Below the pieces are notes generated by a model, which searched no databases, had not been told where the DNA came from, and saw nothing but the letters and a program-made list of their open reading frames with translations. Of a stretch of DNA of 64,000 nt, positions 17,998 through 26,875 are shown piece after piece. The stretch is from Halomonas heilongjiangensis (lineage in GTDB: Bacteria; Pseudomonadota; Gammaproteobacteria; Pseudomonadales; Halomonadaceae). The translations under genes were made by a program, and so were the position numbers. The stretch is from the NCBI RefSeq assembly GCF_002879645.1, contig NZ_PNRE01000104.1:1-64000 (forward strand), given 5' to 3'. Each line of letters starts with the position of its first letter. Positions within the stretch are counted from its first letter, which is position 1.

Positions 17998-18334
17998 TTG
18001 ATTGATCTCCGACAGGTTGACACATACCAGTTTATGGATGTCCGTGCTGAGGAGATGCTTTATTACCGCAAGACTCAAGCAGTTTCCTTTTCGATCTGCA
18101 GCAGGCATGACATTTTCTGTGGCGTTCGTTGTGGTCGAACTGTGTCGGGGCCCCCAGTGTCAGGATGAGTGTCCGACTTCCTGAGGTGCCGCGAACACGG
18201 CGTGTATCGGCAGATACTGGGGCGCTGGCGGCAGGGGCGGGGACGCAGGGGCTGGCGGCCCCTGAAAAGCCGTAGGGTGGGAAAACCCACCCTACCATTC
18301 GTTCTCCATCACATCCCTCTGGATGGACGACTAA
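17998..18334. other. 337-bp spacer between HAD and dehydrogenase genes
   Basis: No gene is supported. It should carry the promoter of the HAD-kinase-phospholyase operon and the end of the upstream dehydrogenase transcript. Its clear feature is the perfect hairpin at 18272-18295. Confidence 0.4.
18272..18295 (-). terminator. Perfect 10-bp-arm hairpin, likely terminator
   Basis: The arms GTAGGGTGGG and CCCACCCTAC are separated by four bases, about 40 bp after the stop of the minus-strand dehydrogenase. On that strand the stem is followed by GGCTTTTC, a short T-run, so it may end that transcript. Confidence 0.45.
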
Positions 18335-19261
18335 CTAGTAGCCTCGCGCCCTATCAACCAACCCGACCAGCGGCAACCCTTCCCGGTGCCGTCGCAGGTT
18401 GTCGAGCACGGCCTCGGCGGATGTGTCCGGCTGCGTCATGCTGGCGATATGGGGCGTCAGCATGATACGTGGGTGATGCCAGAAAGGGTGGCCCTGCGGC
18501 AGCGGCTCGACACTGCATACGTCGAGAATTGCCGCCGAGAGATGGTGGCGGTCCAGGGCATCCAGCAGATCGACTTCGACCAGGTGGTCGCCGCGTCCCA
18601 GGTTGATCAACACGGCCCCTTGCGGCAGCTGCCGGAACAGCTGTTGCGACAGGATGCCACGTGTCGCGTCGGTCAACGGCAGCAGGCAGATCAGGATATC
18701 GGTGCGCGCCAGGAAATCCGCCAGGCCCTGCTCGCCGGCGAAGCATTCGACGCCTGGCAGGCTTCGTTCCGAGCGGCTCCAGCCGGCACACTGGAAACCG
18801 AAGTCGCGCAGTTTCACGAGCACCGCGTTACCCATGACGCCCATGCCGAGCACCCCGACGCGGCGCGTGCCCGCCGTGCGTACCGGTAGCGGCTTCCACT
18901 GTCCCTCGCGTTGCTGGGTCGCATAGGTGAGCCAGTCGCGATGGGCGGCCAGCACGGCCAGCGTGGCATACTCGACCATGCCCGCGACCAGACCGCTCTC
19001 GATCATCCGTACGACCGGAATGTGTTCCGGTATTCGGGACAGATCGAACTGATCGACGCCTGCACCCACCGAAAACACCAGCTCCAGGTTGGGAAAGGTC
19101 TCCGCTATATTTTCTGGCGGCTGCCAGGCGGCGAGATAGCGCACCTTGGTCGGGTCGCCAACGGACGGCCATATGTGGAAATCGATCTCCGGGGCGCGTC
19201 TGGCGAACAGTTCTGCCCAGCGTGCGCCGCGGACCGGTTCGGACTTGTAGAGAAAGCTCAT
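18335..19261 (-). CDS. D-2-hydroxyacid dehydrogenase (GhrA-like)
   Basis: A 308-residue NAD(P)H-dependent dehydrogenase of the glyoxylate/hydroxypyruvate reductase A branch. The Rossmann loop is GVLGMGVMGNAV, the catalytic Arg is in LINLGRGDHLV, the Glu in CSVEPLPQGHPFW, and the His in TPHIASMTQP. It probably reduces glyoxylate, hydroxypyruvate or a related 2-oxoacid. It follows the tartrate/malate-type dehydrogenase gene by 74 bp. A paralogue at 40367-41293 has the same length and the same C-terminal VDRARGY/IDRSRGY ending. Confidence 0.9.
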   Translation of the reverse strand: MSFLYKSEPVRGARWAELFARRAPEIDFHIWPSVGDPTKVRYLAAWQPPENIAETFPNLELVFSVGAGVDQFDLSRIPEHIPVVRMIESGLVAGMVEYATLAVLAAHRDWLTYATQQREGQWKPLPVRTAGTRRVGVLGMGVMGNAVLVKLRDFGFQCAGWSRSERSLPGVECFAGEQGLADFLARTDILICLLPLTDATRGILSQQLFRQLPQGAVLINLGRGDHLVEVDLLDALDRHHLSAAILDVCSVEPLPQGHPFWHHPRIMLTPHIASMTQPDTSAEAVLDNLRRHREGLPLVGLVDRARGY

Positions 19262-19335
19262 CTATCAATCTTCCTTCATCGGGACTCGTCCAATAGTCTG
19301 GTGGACGGTTTGGCATGCCGTTGCCCGCTCCGCGT

Positions 19336-20421
19336 TCAGCGGCCGAGTACCGCCTGGATCTGCCGGGCCAGTTCGCCAGTGCTCAGGGTGCCGCCCATAT
19401 CCGGTGTGCCGGCCCCGGTGACGGTCACCGCTTCGATCGCGTCCATCAGGTCTGCGGCCGCAGCGCTCTCGCCCAGGTGCTCGAGCATCAGGGCACCGGC
19501 CCAAAGAGTCGCCAGCGGGTTGGCGAGCCCCTTGCCCATGATATCGGGCGCCGATCCGTGCACCGGTTCGAACATCCCCGGTACGCCGCCGGTCGGGTTG
19601 ATATTGGCCGAGGCGGCGAAGCCGAGCCCGCCCTGGATGGCGGCGCCGATATCGGTGAGGATATCGCCGAACAGGTTGGAGGCGACGACGACGTCCAGGG
19701 TCTCCGGCGCGGTGATCATGCGCGCGGCGATGGCGTCGACATGATAGCGGGTCACTTCGACGTCCGGGTAATCGGCGGCGACCCGGTCGGTCATCTCATC
19801 CCAGAACACCATGCTGTGACGCTGAGCGTTGGACTTGGTGACCGACGCCAGCCGGCCGCTGCGCTGGCGCGCCTGTTCGAAACTGTAGCGCAGGACGCGC
19901 TCGACGCCGGCACGGGTAAAGATCGAGGTTTCGACCGCCACTTCCAGGTCGCCGCCGCGGTGGACGCGACCGCCGGCACCGCTGTATTCGCCCTCGGTGT
20001 TTTCGCGGATGCAGAGGATATCGAAGGGGATACTCGAACGCAGGGGGCCCGGTACGCCCGCGAGCAGCCGGTGGGGGCGGGCATTGACCGAGAGATCGAG
20101 ACCCTGCCGGATCGCCAGCAGCAGTTCCCGTAGGGAAATGTGGTCCGGAACCCGGTCCGGCAAGCCGACGGCACCGAGATAGATGGCGTCGAACCCCTTG
20201 AGTTGCTCGACGCCATCGGCCGGCATCATCTTGCCATGAGAGCGGTAATACTCGCACGACCAGGGCAGCCAGACGCCCTCGAGGCTGAAGTCGTGCTGCT
20301 TGGCCACGGTCTGGAGCACGGGCCAGGCGGCTTCCAGGACTTCGGTGCCGATGCCATCGCCGGGAAGCAATGCTATGCGGTAGTTATTCATCATTGTTCT
20401 CTGATAAAAAGATATTGTCAT
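19336..20421 (-). CDS. Isocitrate/isopropylmalate dehydrogenase family (tartrate/D-malate type)
   Basis: Metal- and NAD-dependent decarboxylating dehydrogenase of about 361 residues. IALLPGDGIGTEVLEA at the N-terminus, CIRENTEGEYSGAGGR, and NLFGDILTDIGAAIQGGLGF followed by EPVHGSAPDIMGKG are typical. The CIRENTEGEYS segment favours the TtuC/DmlA branch (tartrate or D-malate) over LeuB. Two starts are possible: 20421, with a GGGAGG site at the end of the cupin gene, and 20391, where homology begins. The cupin gene ends 20 bp upstream, so they are probably cotranscribed. The true substrate may be another malate-like acid. Confidence 0.85.
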   Translation of the reverse strand: MTISFYQRTMMNNYRIALLPGDGIGTEVLEAAWPVLQTVAKQHDFSLEGVWLPWSCEYYRSHGKMMPADGVEQLKGFDAIYLGAVGLPDRVPDHISLRELLLAIRQGLDLSVNARPHRLLAGVPGPLRSSIPFDILCIRENTEGEYSGAGGRVHRGGDLEVAVETSIFTRAGVERVLRYSFEQARQRSGRLASVTKSNAQRHSMVFWDEMTDRVAADYPDVEVTRYHVDAIAARMITAPETLDVVVASNLFGDILTDIGAAIQGGLGFAASANINPTGGVPGMFEPVHGSAPDIMGKGLANPLATLWAGALMLEHLGESAAAADLMDAIEAVTVTGAGTPDMGGTLSTGELARQIQAVLGR

Positions 20422-20441
20422 GCGCCTCCCTGGCTCAACGG

Positions 20442-21200
20442 CTAGGCCGGGCGGTAAATCGCGTAGACCTTCTTCACATCCTCGCGGCTTTCCCAGCTCC
20501 ATTCGGCGCCTTTCTCGACCAGGCAGATGTCGCCCTTGGTGAAGGTGCGCGTGGTACCGCTTTGCTCTACAACAGTGACGGCCCCAGCCAACAGATGCAT
20601 CAGTTCGTACTGCCGGGATTCCATGGCGCGACGATGGTAGGGGGTCGAATCCCAGGTGCCACACATGAATTCACCGTCGACGGAACGGTAGTCGGTATGG
20701 TTGCGGCAAGAAGGCGTCGGGCCGACCAGCAGTTCCACCGCGGGCGTACCCGAGGGTTCCAGCACCGCCGACTCGTCGATCGCGATCAGATTCCCTTCTC
20801 CTGCACTTTCCCCCTTGTAGCGTACATAGAGCAGGGTGGCGGGCGCCGGGCAGTGCCAGTGGAAGCCGGCGCCGGCACTCAGCACCGCACTGGCACTGTC
20901 GGCCAGCGCGAGGGTCTGGCCCTGCTGGTTCAGCGTCAGGCTGCCATCGCAAAGGATGATGAACTCGTCGGCCGGCAGCTCGGTCACGCTGCCCGTACCC
21001 GCTTCCAGTCGGATGGCACCGATTTCAACCGGCCCGGGGGGCAGCTCCAGAGGATAACGGTTCGCCAGGAAGGCATCCGCTTGGCCGTCGACTTGGCTGG
21101 CCGGGGCGGAAGCGACCTCCCTGGCGAACTGGCGCAGGTCAATGATGGATGGGTGAGACGGCCGGCTGGCAGCCTGGCGAGAGTCATGAGATTGCGGCAT
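20442..21200 (-). CDS. Bicupin protein (ureidoglycine-aminohydrolase-like / DUF861 type)
   Basis: A 252-residue protein with two cupin domains: one around residues 60-140 (FIILCDGSLTLNQQG, FHWHCPAPATLLYVRYKG) and one around 175-250 (YELMHLLAGAVTVVEQSG, TFTKGDICLVEKGAEWSWE). The second ends in VKKVYAIYRPA, as in Cupin_3 proteins. Its role is unknown; such proteins can be enzymes or small-molecule sensors. It is first in an operon with the tartrate/malate-type dehydrogenase and GhrA-like genes. A broken relative lies at 60561-60854 next to another aldehyde dehydrogenase, so the family is linked to this pathway twice. Confidence 0.8.
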   Translation of the reverse strand: MPQSHDSRQAASRPSHPSIIDLRQFAREVASAPASQVDGQADAFLANRYPLELPPGPVEIGAIRLEAGTGSVTELPADEFIILCDGSLTLNQQGQTLALADSASAVLSAGAGFHWHCPAPATLLYVRYKGESAGEGNLIAIDESAVLEPSGTPAVELLVGPTPSCRNHTDYRSVDGEFMCGTWDSTPYHRRAMESRQYELMHLLAGAVTVVEQSGTTRTFTKGDICLVEKGAEWSWESREDVKKVYAIYRPA

Positions 21201-21288
21201 GGAAAACCTCGGGTTAATTATTGGTGGAAGTCACCAGTGGGTAGAGCTCGGGCATGATCGGCCGATTCACTCAAGAGGAGTGGGCTGA

Positions 21289-22566
21289 TCAGGGCAGCAT
21301 GTCCTTCATGCGGTAATAGGCGCCCACGATGGGCAGGAACCAGGGCTTGCCCGTGTGCATCGGAACCGCGCGCCAGGCCATGCCATCGAGCGGATTGGTA
21401 TCCTTACGGCCCATGGCGATGTCGGCCAGGACACTGCCGATCAGGGTCGAGACCTGCGCGCCATGCCCCGAATAGCCCATGCCGTAGATCACCCCATCGG
21501 CGGTGCCGGCGCGAGGGTAGCGATCCTGGGTGCAGCCGACCAGGCCCCCCCAGCAGTAGTCGATCTCGGCGTCGGCCAGCTGCGGAAACACCTCGAGCAT
21601 TTGTTTGCGCAGCAACTGACCGGAGCTGACGTCCGTTTTCTGGTTCGACGCCGACGAGAATCGTGCCCGGCCGCCGAACAGCACCCGGTTATCCGGGGTG
21701 AGGCGGAAGTAGTTGGCGATGTTGAGCGAGTTCGTATAGTTCCGGTTGCCCGGCATTGTCGCCGCGACCTCTTGCGGGGTGAGCGGGCGCGTCACGATGA
21801 TGAAGGAGGCAACCGACATCATCCGTCGACGAAAATAGCCGAAGGTCTCCGTCGTATAGGCATCGGTCGCCAGAATGACCTGCCGGGCGACCAGGGAGCC
21901 GGTCGGCGTGGTCAGTCGCCAGCCGTTCGGTACCCGCTCGCGGGCAATGACGGGATTGTGCTCCCAAATGGTCGCGCCATGACGATGCGCTGCCTGGGCC
22001 ATACCGATGGCATAGTGTCCCATGTGCATCATCGCGGATTTTGGCGAAAGCACGGCACCGTGGAAGGCGTCCGATCCCAGCTCCTTGCGCACGTCCTCGC
22101 GCGAAAGCCATTCCACCGTGGGATCGACCTCGCGGCGGATCTCGTCGCACATTGCCTGCAGCTTCTTCACGTGCGAGGGCTTGGAGGCCAGCTTGAGCTT
22201 GCCGCCACGGCGGAAGCCGCAGTCGATCTTCTCTTCGTCGATGATCGCCTCGATCATGTCGATCGAGTCGTCATAGGCTTTCCACAAGCGGCGTGCCTGG
22301 GCGTCGCCGAAACGGGCCTTGATGGCGCTGAAGCTGGCGAAATGGCCGCTGTTGAGATGCCCGCCGTTGCGTCCCGATGCGCCATAGCCTACATGTTCGG
22401 CCTCGAGCAGGGCGACCTTGTGGCCGGATTTTGCTAGCTGGCGTGCGGCATTGAGGCCCGTGAAGCCCGCCCCGATCACCGCTACTTCGAACTCCCCCGA
22501 GACGGGGCCGGCTGCGGCCTTGTCGAACGGAGCCGAGGTGTCGTGCCAGTAGGATACGAATTTCAT
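21289..22566 (-). CDS. FAD-dependent amine oxidase (PuuB-like, type b)
   Basis: A 425-residue DAO-fold oxidase similar to gamma-glutamylputrescine oxidase. The FAD motif is VAVIGAGFTGLNAARQLAKSG, followed by YGASGRNGGHLNSGH, a mark of this branch, and GYSGHGAQVSTLIGS near the C-terminus. Its ATG overlaps the stop of the upstream aldehyde dehydrogenase gene as ATGA, so the two are coupled. The pair resembles PuuB-PuuC: oxidation of an amine to an aldehyde, then to an acid. No glutamate-putrescine ligase gene (puuA) is present, so the substrate may differ. Confidence 0.85.
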   Translation of the reverse strand: MKFVSYWHDTSAPFDKAAAGPVSGEFEVAVIGAGFTGLNAARQLAKSGHKVALLEAEHVGYGASGRNGGHLNSGHFASFSAIKARFGDAQARRLWKAYDDSIDMIEAIIDEEKIDCGFRRGGKLKLASKPSHVKKLQAMCDEIRREVDPTVEWLSREDVRKELGSDAFHGAVLSPKSAMMHMGHYAIGMAQAAHRHGATIWEHNPVIARERVPNGWRLTTPTGSLVARQVILATDAYTTETFGYFRRRMMSVASFIIVTRPLTPQEVAATMPGNRNYTNSLNIANYFRLTPDNRVLFGGRARFSSASNQKTDVSSGQLLRKQMLEVFPQLADAEIDYCWGGLVGCTQDRYPRAGTADGVIYGMGYSGHGAQVSTLIGSVLADIAMGRKDTNPLDGMAWRAVPMHTGKPWFLPIVGAYYRMKDMLP

Positions 22567-24053
22567 GGCTGCATCTCCTGCGAGAAGTCGACAAGCACGC
22601 TCTTGATCCTGAGGTTCGCCTCGTATGCCTGGCGTCCAAGGTCCTTGCCGATGCCGGAGCGCTTGTATCCGCCAGTGGGTATCACGAAGTCGGCAGTGCG
22701 CCCGTAGCGGTTGATCCACACGGTACCCGCCTCGATGCCGCGTGCCAGCCGCAGGGCACGGCCGATATCAGCGGTATGCACGCCTGCGGCCAGGCCATAG
22801 TCGGGGTGGTCTGCGAGGGCCTGCGCTTCCTCTTCGTCGTCGAAGGTCTGCACGGTGAGCACCGGGCCGAAGATCTCGTTCTTCACGGCTTCCATCCGCT
22901 GATCGACATCGGTCAGGATGGTCGGCTGGTAGAACCCACCACCGCTACCCGTCGAGAGGCATTGCCCGCCGGTGACGATCCGCGCCCCTTGTGCCGCGGT
23001 GCGTTGTACGATGCCATCGATGCGCTCCATCTCCCGGCTGGAGATGATGGGGCACAGAGTGGTGTTCGGCTCCCAGGTGTTCCCGGCCTTGAGTTCCGCC
23101 ACGATGGCGGTGAGTCGCTCGATGAACCTGTCCGCGATGGACCGCTGCACGATCAGTCGCGAGCCGGCAACGCATACTTGGCCAGCATTCGTCGTGATTG
23201 CGCGAGCCACGGTGCGCGCCGTCCTCTCCAGGTCGTGCACGTCGGCGAACACCACCTGCGGGCTCTTGCCACCGAGTTCGAGCGTCACCGCCTTGGTGCC
23301 GCTTTCTGCGCATGCGGCCATGATGGCCGCGCCGGTTCGGGTCGATCCGGTAAAGGTCACCTTGGCAATTCTCGGATGGCGGCACAACGCATCGCCAGTC
23401 GTGCGGCCGTCGCCCTGCACGACGTTGAAAATGCCTGCCGGTATGCCGGCTTCGATGGCCAGTTCCGCCATTCGCAGTATGCTGAACGGCGTCATCTCGG
23501 ATGGCTTGAGCACCATGGCATTGCCTGCGGCCAGCGCGGGGCCGACCTTCCACGAAGAGGTCACCAGCGGAAAATTCCAGGGAACGATGGAGCCGATGAC
23601 ACCGTAGGGTTCCGCGATCGTCATGCCGAGGTGGTCGCTCCGTGTCGGTGCCACTTCGCCGCCGATCTTGTCCGCCCACTCCGCATAGAAGCGGATGCCC
23701 TCGGCGGTAAACGGCACGTCCCAGCCTGCCGCATCACGGATCGGCCGTGTCGATCCCACTGCTTCGAGCGGCGCCAGCGTCTCGACGTCGGCTTCGATCA
23801 GGTCGGCCCAGCGTCGCAGGATGCGCGCGCGGTCGCGCGGTGCGCAGCGCGACCAGTCGCTGTTCCTGAATGCACTCCATGAATTCTGCACCGCCTGGTC
23901 GACGAGGTCGGCGTCCGCCACCGGCAAGCCCGCATAGGCGACGCCGTCGGAGGGGCGCTTCACATCGAATCCACTCGGGCCACCCTCGACATAGCGGCCA
24001 CCGATGAAATGTGCACTGCGAACGGCGATTCGATCCGGATCAAAGCGTTCCAT
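22563..24053 (-). CDS. Aldehyde dehydrogenase (PuuC/betaine-aldehyde type)
   Basis: A 496-residue NAD(P)-dependent aldehyde dehydrogenase. PWNFPLVTSSWKVGPALAAGN, the Glu in VTLELGGKSPQVVF and the Cys in NAGQVCVAGSRL mark the active site. TGGYKRSGIGKDLGRQAYEA near the end resembles PuuC-type enzymes. It is coupled to the downstream amine oxidase by a 4-bp overlap. GAGAGG precedes the ATG. It is expected to clear the aldehyde made by the oxidase. Confidence 0.9.
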   Translation of the reverse strand: MERFDPDRIAVRSAHFIGGRYVEGGPSGFDVKRPSDGVAYAGLPVADADLVDQAVQNSWSAFRNSDWSRCAPRDRARILRRWADLIEADVETLAPLEAVGSTRPIRDAAGWDVPFTAEGIRFYAEWADKIGGEVAPTRSDHLGMTIAEPYGVIGSIVPWNFPLVTSSWKVGPALAAGNAMVLKPSEMTPFSILRMAELAIEAGIPAGIFNVVQGDGRTTGDALCRHPRIAKVTFTGSTRTGAAIMAACAESGTKAVTLELGGKSPQVVFADVHDLERTARTVARAITTNAGQVCVAGSRLIVQRSIADRFIERLTAIVAELKAGNTWEPNTTLCPIISSREMERIDGIVQRTAAQGARIVTGGQCLSTGSGGGFYQPTILTDVDQRMEAVKNEIFGPVLTVQTFDDEEEAQALADHPDYGLAAGVHTADIGRALRLARGIEAGTVWINRYGRTADFVIPTGGYKRSGIGKDLGRQAYEANLRIKSVLVDFSQEMQP

Positions 24054-24133
24054 AACAACCTCTCGACAAATGGGGGAGAACCGGCCCGTGCGTGGCTATT
24101 CCGGTAGGGGCCCAGGTGGGGTGTGTTGCCCTC

Positions 24134-25444
24134 TTAGCGGCTGGCACGCCACATCGCGATGCGGTCCTGCAGCCCATAGCCCTGGATGATGGCCGGCATG
24201 AACCACGGATTGCCACGATAGAGCGGAATGAAGGCAGGCGGCCGGAAGTCGAAGGCCGAGCGAGCGTGCGTACTCTCTCCCATCAGCCTGTGTGCCGCAC
24301 GCATCCCGATCCATGGTGCCCAGACCACGCCAGAACCGCAGAAGCCGGTAGCGTAGAGCACGCCGTTCTTCTCGAAGATACGGGGGAGCATGTCGCGGTT
24401 CATCGCCACGTTGCCGAACCAACTGTGCGAAAGGCGAACATTCTCGAGTTCGGGAAAGCGTTTCACCAGGCCCTTGCGAAGGCGGAGCGTCGGTGCCACC
24501 GGGTCGCCTACGCGGGAGCTGTCGCGGCCTCCCAGCAGGATACGCCTGCCGTCGGGTGAGGGCCGGTAATAGAAACCCAACTGGAGACCCTCGCCCATCA
24601 TCATCAATTTCGGCATCAAGCGCGCCATTACGTCGGGCGCGAGTTCCTCGGTGGCAATGATCCGGCTGCGAACCGGTACCATGCGGCGGCGCAGGTAGGG
24701 GCTGGCACCGTCCGTGTAGCCGTTGGTGCAGACCAGAACCTGCCGTGCCTGAACCGTCCCCGCCGAGGTCACGACGCGGAATCCGGGGCCGTCCCGCTCT
24801 ATCGAAGTCACGGGGGTGTTCGAATGGACCGTCAGTCCCGAAGCCAATGCCACGCGCAGGAGTTCGGCGTGGAACTTGGCCGGGTTCAGCCCTCCGATGT
24901 CCCTCCTGACCGTGCCGCCGCGGTAGAAGTCGGTGCCGATATAGTTGCGCTGCTCGGCATGCGGAACGGCGTAAGACTCGATCCCCAGTCTCTTCGCCAG
25001 TGCCTCGGCACCCCGTGCCATCGTATCGTACTGTTCATAGCCGATGGCGCCTTTGAACAGGCCGGTGAGTTGGAAGTCACAGTCGAGCCTTTCGGTCTCG
25101 ATGAAATCATAGAGGAAGTCGCGGGCGATCTTGCCCTCGGCCTCGATCGCCATCGCCTTCTGCTCGCCGAAGCGGCGGCTGAGCGTGGCGTAGTCCGGTC
25201 GAATGCTGCCACTGGTGATCCCGCCGTTGCGCGATGAGGCTCCCTCGCCCGGACTCATTCCATCGAATGCGGCAACCGACCGTCCAGCACGCGTCAGTGC
25301 AAGTCCCGCCGAAAGCCCGGCGTAGCCCGCGCCCACGATCACCACGTCGAGCTTCTTGGCCAGCGGCTGCTGCGGCAGCGGCTTGACGGGCGCCGTTTCC
25401 CACCAGTAGGTCGTGTTCTTTTCGGCGACGCTGGGCTCGTGCAT
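24134..25444 (-). CDS. FAD-dependent amine oxidase (PuuB-like, type c)
   Basis: A 436-residue DAO-fold oxidase related to, but distinct from, the 21289-22566 enzyme. VVIVGAGYAGLSAGLALTRAG binds FAD, SSRNGGITSGSIRPDY follows, and ATGFCGSGVVWAPWIG is the C-terminal FAD segment. It precedes the aldehyde dehydrogenase/oxidase pair on the same strand by 80 bp. A second oxidase in one operon suggests two successive C-N cleavages, or two substrates such as a polyamine and its product. An N-terminal stretch before the FAD motif (about 30 residues) has no export signal. Confidence 0.85.
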   Translation of the reverse strand: MHEPSVAEKNTTYWWETAPVKPLPQQPLAKKLDVVIVGAGYAGLSAGLALTRAGRSVAAFDGMSPGEGASSRNGGITSGSIRPDYATLSRRFGEQKAMAIEAEGKIARDFLYDFIETERLDCDFQLTGLFKGAIGYEQYDTMARGAEALAKRLGIESYAVPHAEQRNYIGTDFYRGGTVRRDIGGLNPAKFHAELLRVALASGLTVHSNTPVTSIERDGPGFRVVTSAGTVQARQVLVCTNGYTDGASPYLRRRMVPVRSRIIATEELAPDVMARLMPKLMMMGEGLQLGFYYRPSPDGRRILLGGRDSSRVGDPVAPTLRLRKGLVKRFPELENVRLSHSWFGNVAMNRDMLPRIFEKNGVLYATGFCGSGVVWAPWIGMRAAHRLMGESTHARSAFDFRPPAFIPLYRGNPWFMPAIIQGYGLQDRIAMWRASR

Positions 25445-25730
25445 GTGACTCTCTTCTCTTGATGTATGCAGATTGCAGGTCGGGGCGTAGCATCGGCTGC
25501 ATTCGCCTGGGCAGGCGGTGTAACTATCGGTTTGATGTACTGTCCCGATGTAAAAACGATGACCCCACCTCTGTGGTGAAGGAGGCCGATTGCCTCCTTC
25601 CGGTATCGCAGTTCTGACGTCTTAATGAGTATGGCTATTTTTATTTATGAAGATTTGCCGAAACTCAGCGCCCCGGCAGTAGAAAACTTCGATAAGCTCA
25701 CTTGGCTGGCAGATTATGCCGCCATTCAAA

Positions 25731-26591
25731 TTAGCCCAGCGCCTGGTTGATGATGGCGAACTGCTGCAGGCCAAAGGCAGGCACCGGTGCTTCGCCCCTG
25801 ACCATGCCAACGACGGAATCGACCTGCAGAAGACCGAGTTCCTGCAACCAGGGGCTCAATTGGCCAGAGTCGTGAACATCGATTCGCACGAAGGAGTCGG
25901 CGCGGGCTTCGAGCAAATAACTGATCATGGCCTTGGCTCGTTCGGGATCGGGCGCAACCACCGGCCCGATCACGTAACCGTGTCCGAAACGGCGCATCAG
26001 CGCGAAACCGGTGAGCTCTCCGGAGCTGTCGATGACAACGCCTTCGGCGACCTGAAGCAGTGCGTTCAGGACCATCGCGCGGGGCATACCGGTGCCGCCT
26101 GCCGCCAGTTCGATCAGCTTGGCGCGATCGTTCATGCCCACCGGCCGTATACGTTCTCCAGACGGTGGCGCAACGATTTCGGGCTGAACGACGGTGCCCT
26201 GGTGCTGGTGGACCGTGCCGATGGCCTTGAAGCCGAGTCGCTCGTAAAGGGGTTGGCCTGCGGGGGTGGCGAACAGCAGCGTATTGCGTTCACCGATCAG
26301 GTCGAGTATCGACTCCATCAATCCGCGCCCGATGCCTTTGCCCTGGGCCTCGGGCGAAACGATGATCATGCCGAGCGACGCATAATCGCTGCCATGGCTC
26401 CAGCACATGGCAGTGCCGATGACCTCGCCATTGCGCTCGGCGACAAAACCGTCGCCGAGGCGATGTACGAACTGCCAGTCTTCGAGTCGATGTGGCCAAC
26501 GAACCGCTTGCGAGAGTTGATGAGCGGCTGGCAGATCGCTCTCCAGCATGCGTCGACAGGTAATGTCAGTATCAAGGTTCTGGACTGTCAT
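25731..26591 (-). CDS. Double-domain GNAT acetyltransferase (type A)
   Basis: A 286-residue protein. Residues 10-140 form a GNAT domain with the acetyl-CoA loop SPEAQGKGIGRGLM and a closing LYERLGFKAIG. Residues 150-286 match the second GNAT-like domain (Acetyltransf_18 type), with GFALMRRFGHGYVIGPVVAPD. The acceptor is unknown, probably an amine or amino acid of the pathway. The ATG at 26591 has a GGAGG site. It lies downstream of a sister gene (type B) and upstream of an amine oxidase gene. Its closest relative here is at 58089-58952, with SPEAQGRGIGGELM at the same place. Confidence 0.82.
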   Translation of the reverse strand: MTVQNLDTDITCRRMLESDLPAAHQLSQAVRWPHRLEDWQFVHRLGDGFVAERNGEVIGTAMCWSHGSDYASLGMIIVSPEAQGKGIGRGLMESILDLIGERNTLLFATPAGQPLYERLGFKAIGTVHQHQGTVVQPEIVAPPSGERIRPVGMNDRAKLIELAAGGTGMPRAMVLNALLQVAEGVVIDSSGELTGFALMRRFGHGYVIGPVVAPDPERAKAMISYLLEARADSFVRIDVHDSGQLSPWLQELGLLQVDSVVGMVRGEAPVPAFGLQQFAIINQALG

Positions 26592-26643
26592 AAGTTGTTC
26601 CTCCACAGATTCTTGTAACTCTGGCGCCTGGCGTAGGGCAATA

Positions 26644-26660
26644 CTAGGACGTTCTTGCCG
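26644..26660 (-). promoter_or_regulatory. Shared 17-bp motif upstream of GNAT type A
   Basis: CGGCAAGAACGTCCTAG on the minus strand, about 55-70 bp before the GNAT start. An identical copy lies before the neighbouring GNAT gene at 27818-27834. Flanking bases also agree in part (CGCCTCC or CGCCCCCC on one side). Probably an operator or promoter element of a common regulator. Confidence 0.55.
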
Positions 26661-26875
26661 TTATGGAGGCGTAATTATGGTGAGAGACGAATTCGGTAGT
26701 AATGTCCGGAGTAGGTGGCAGGAGCGAACGATGGTGCCGCTGTGGCCCGTGTTTTTGACATGATATTGATGGTAGTCATGCGCAACTGAGTCAGCCGAGA
26801 GGGTGGGGGTGAGCGCGTGCGATCCGCCGTTATTATGCGCAGCGATTCCCGAATTAGGGCATCATAGGGGGCCGC

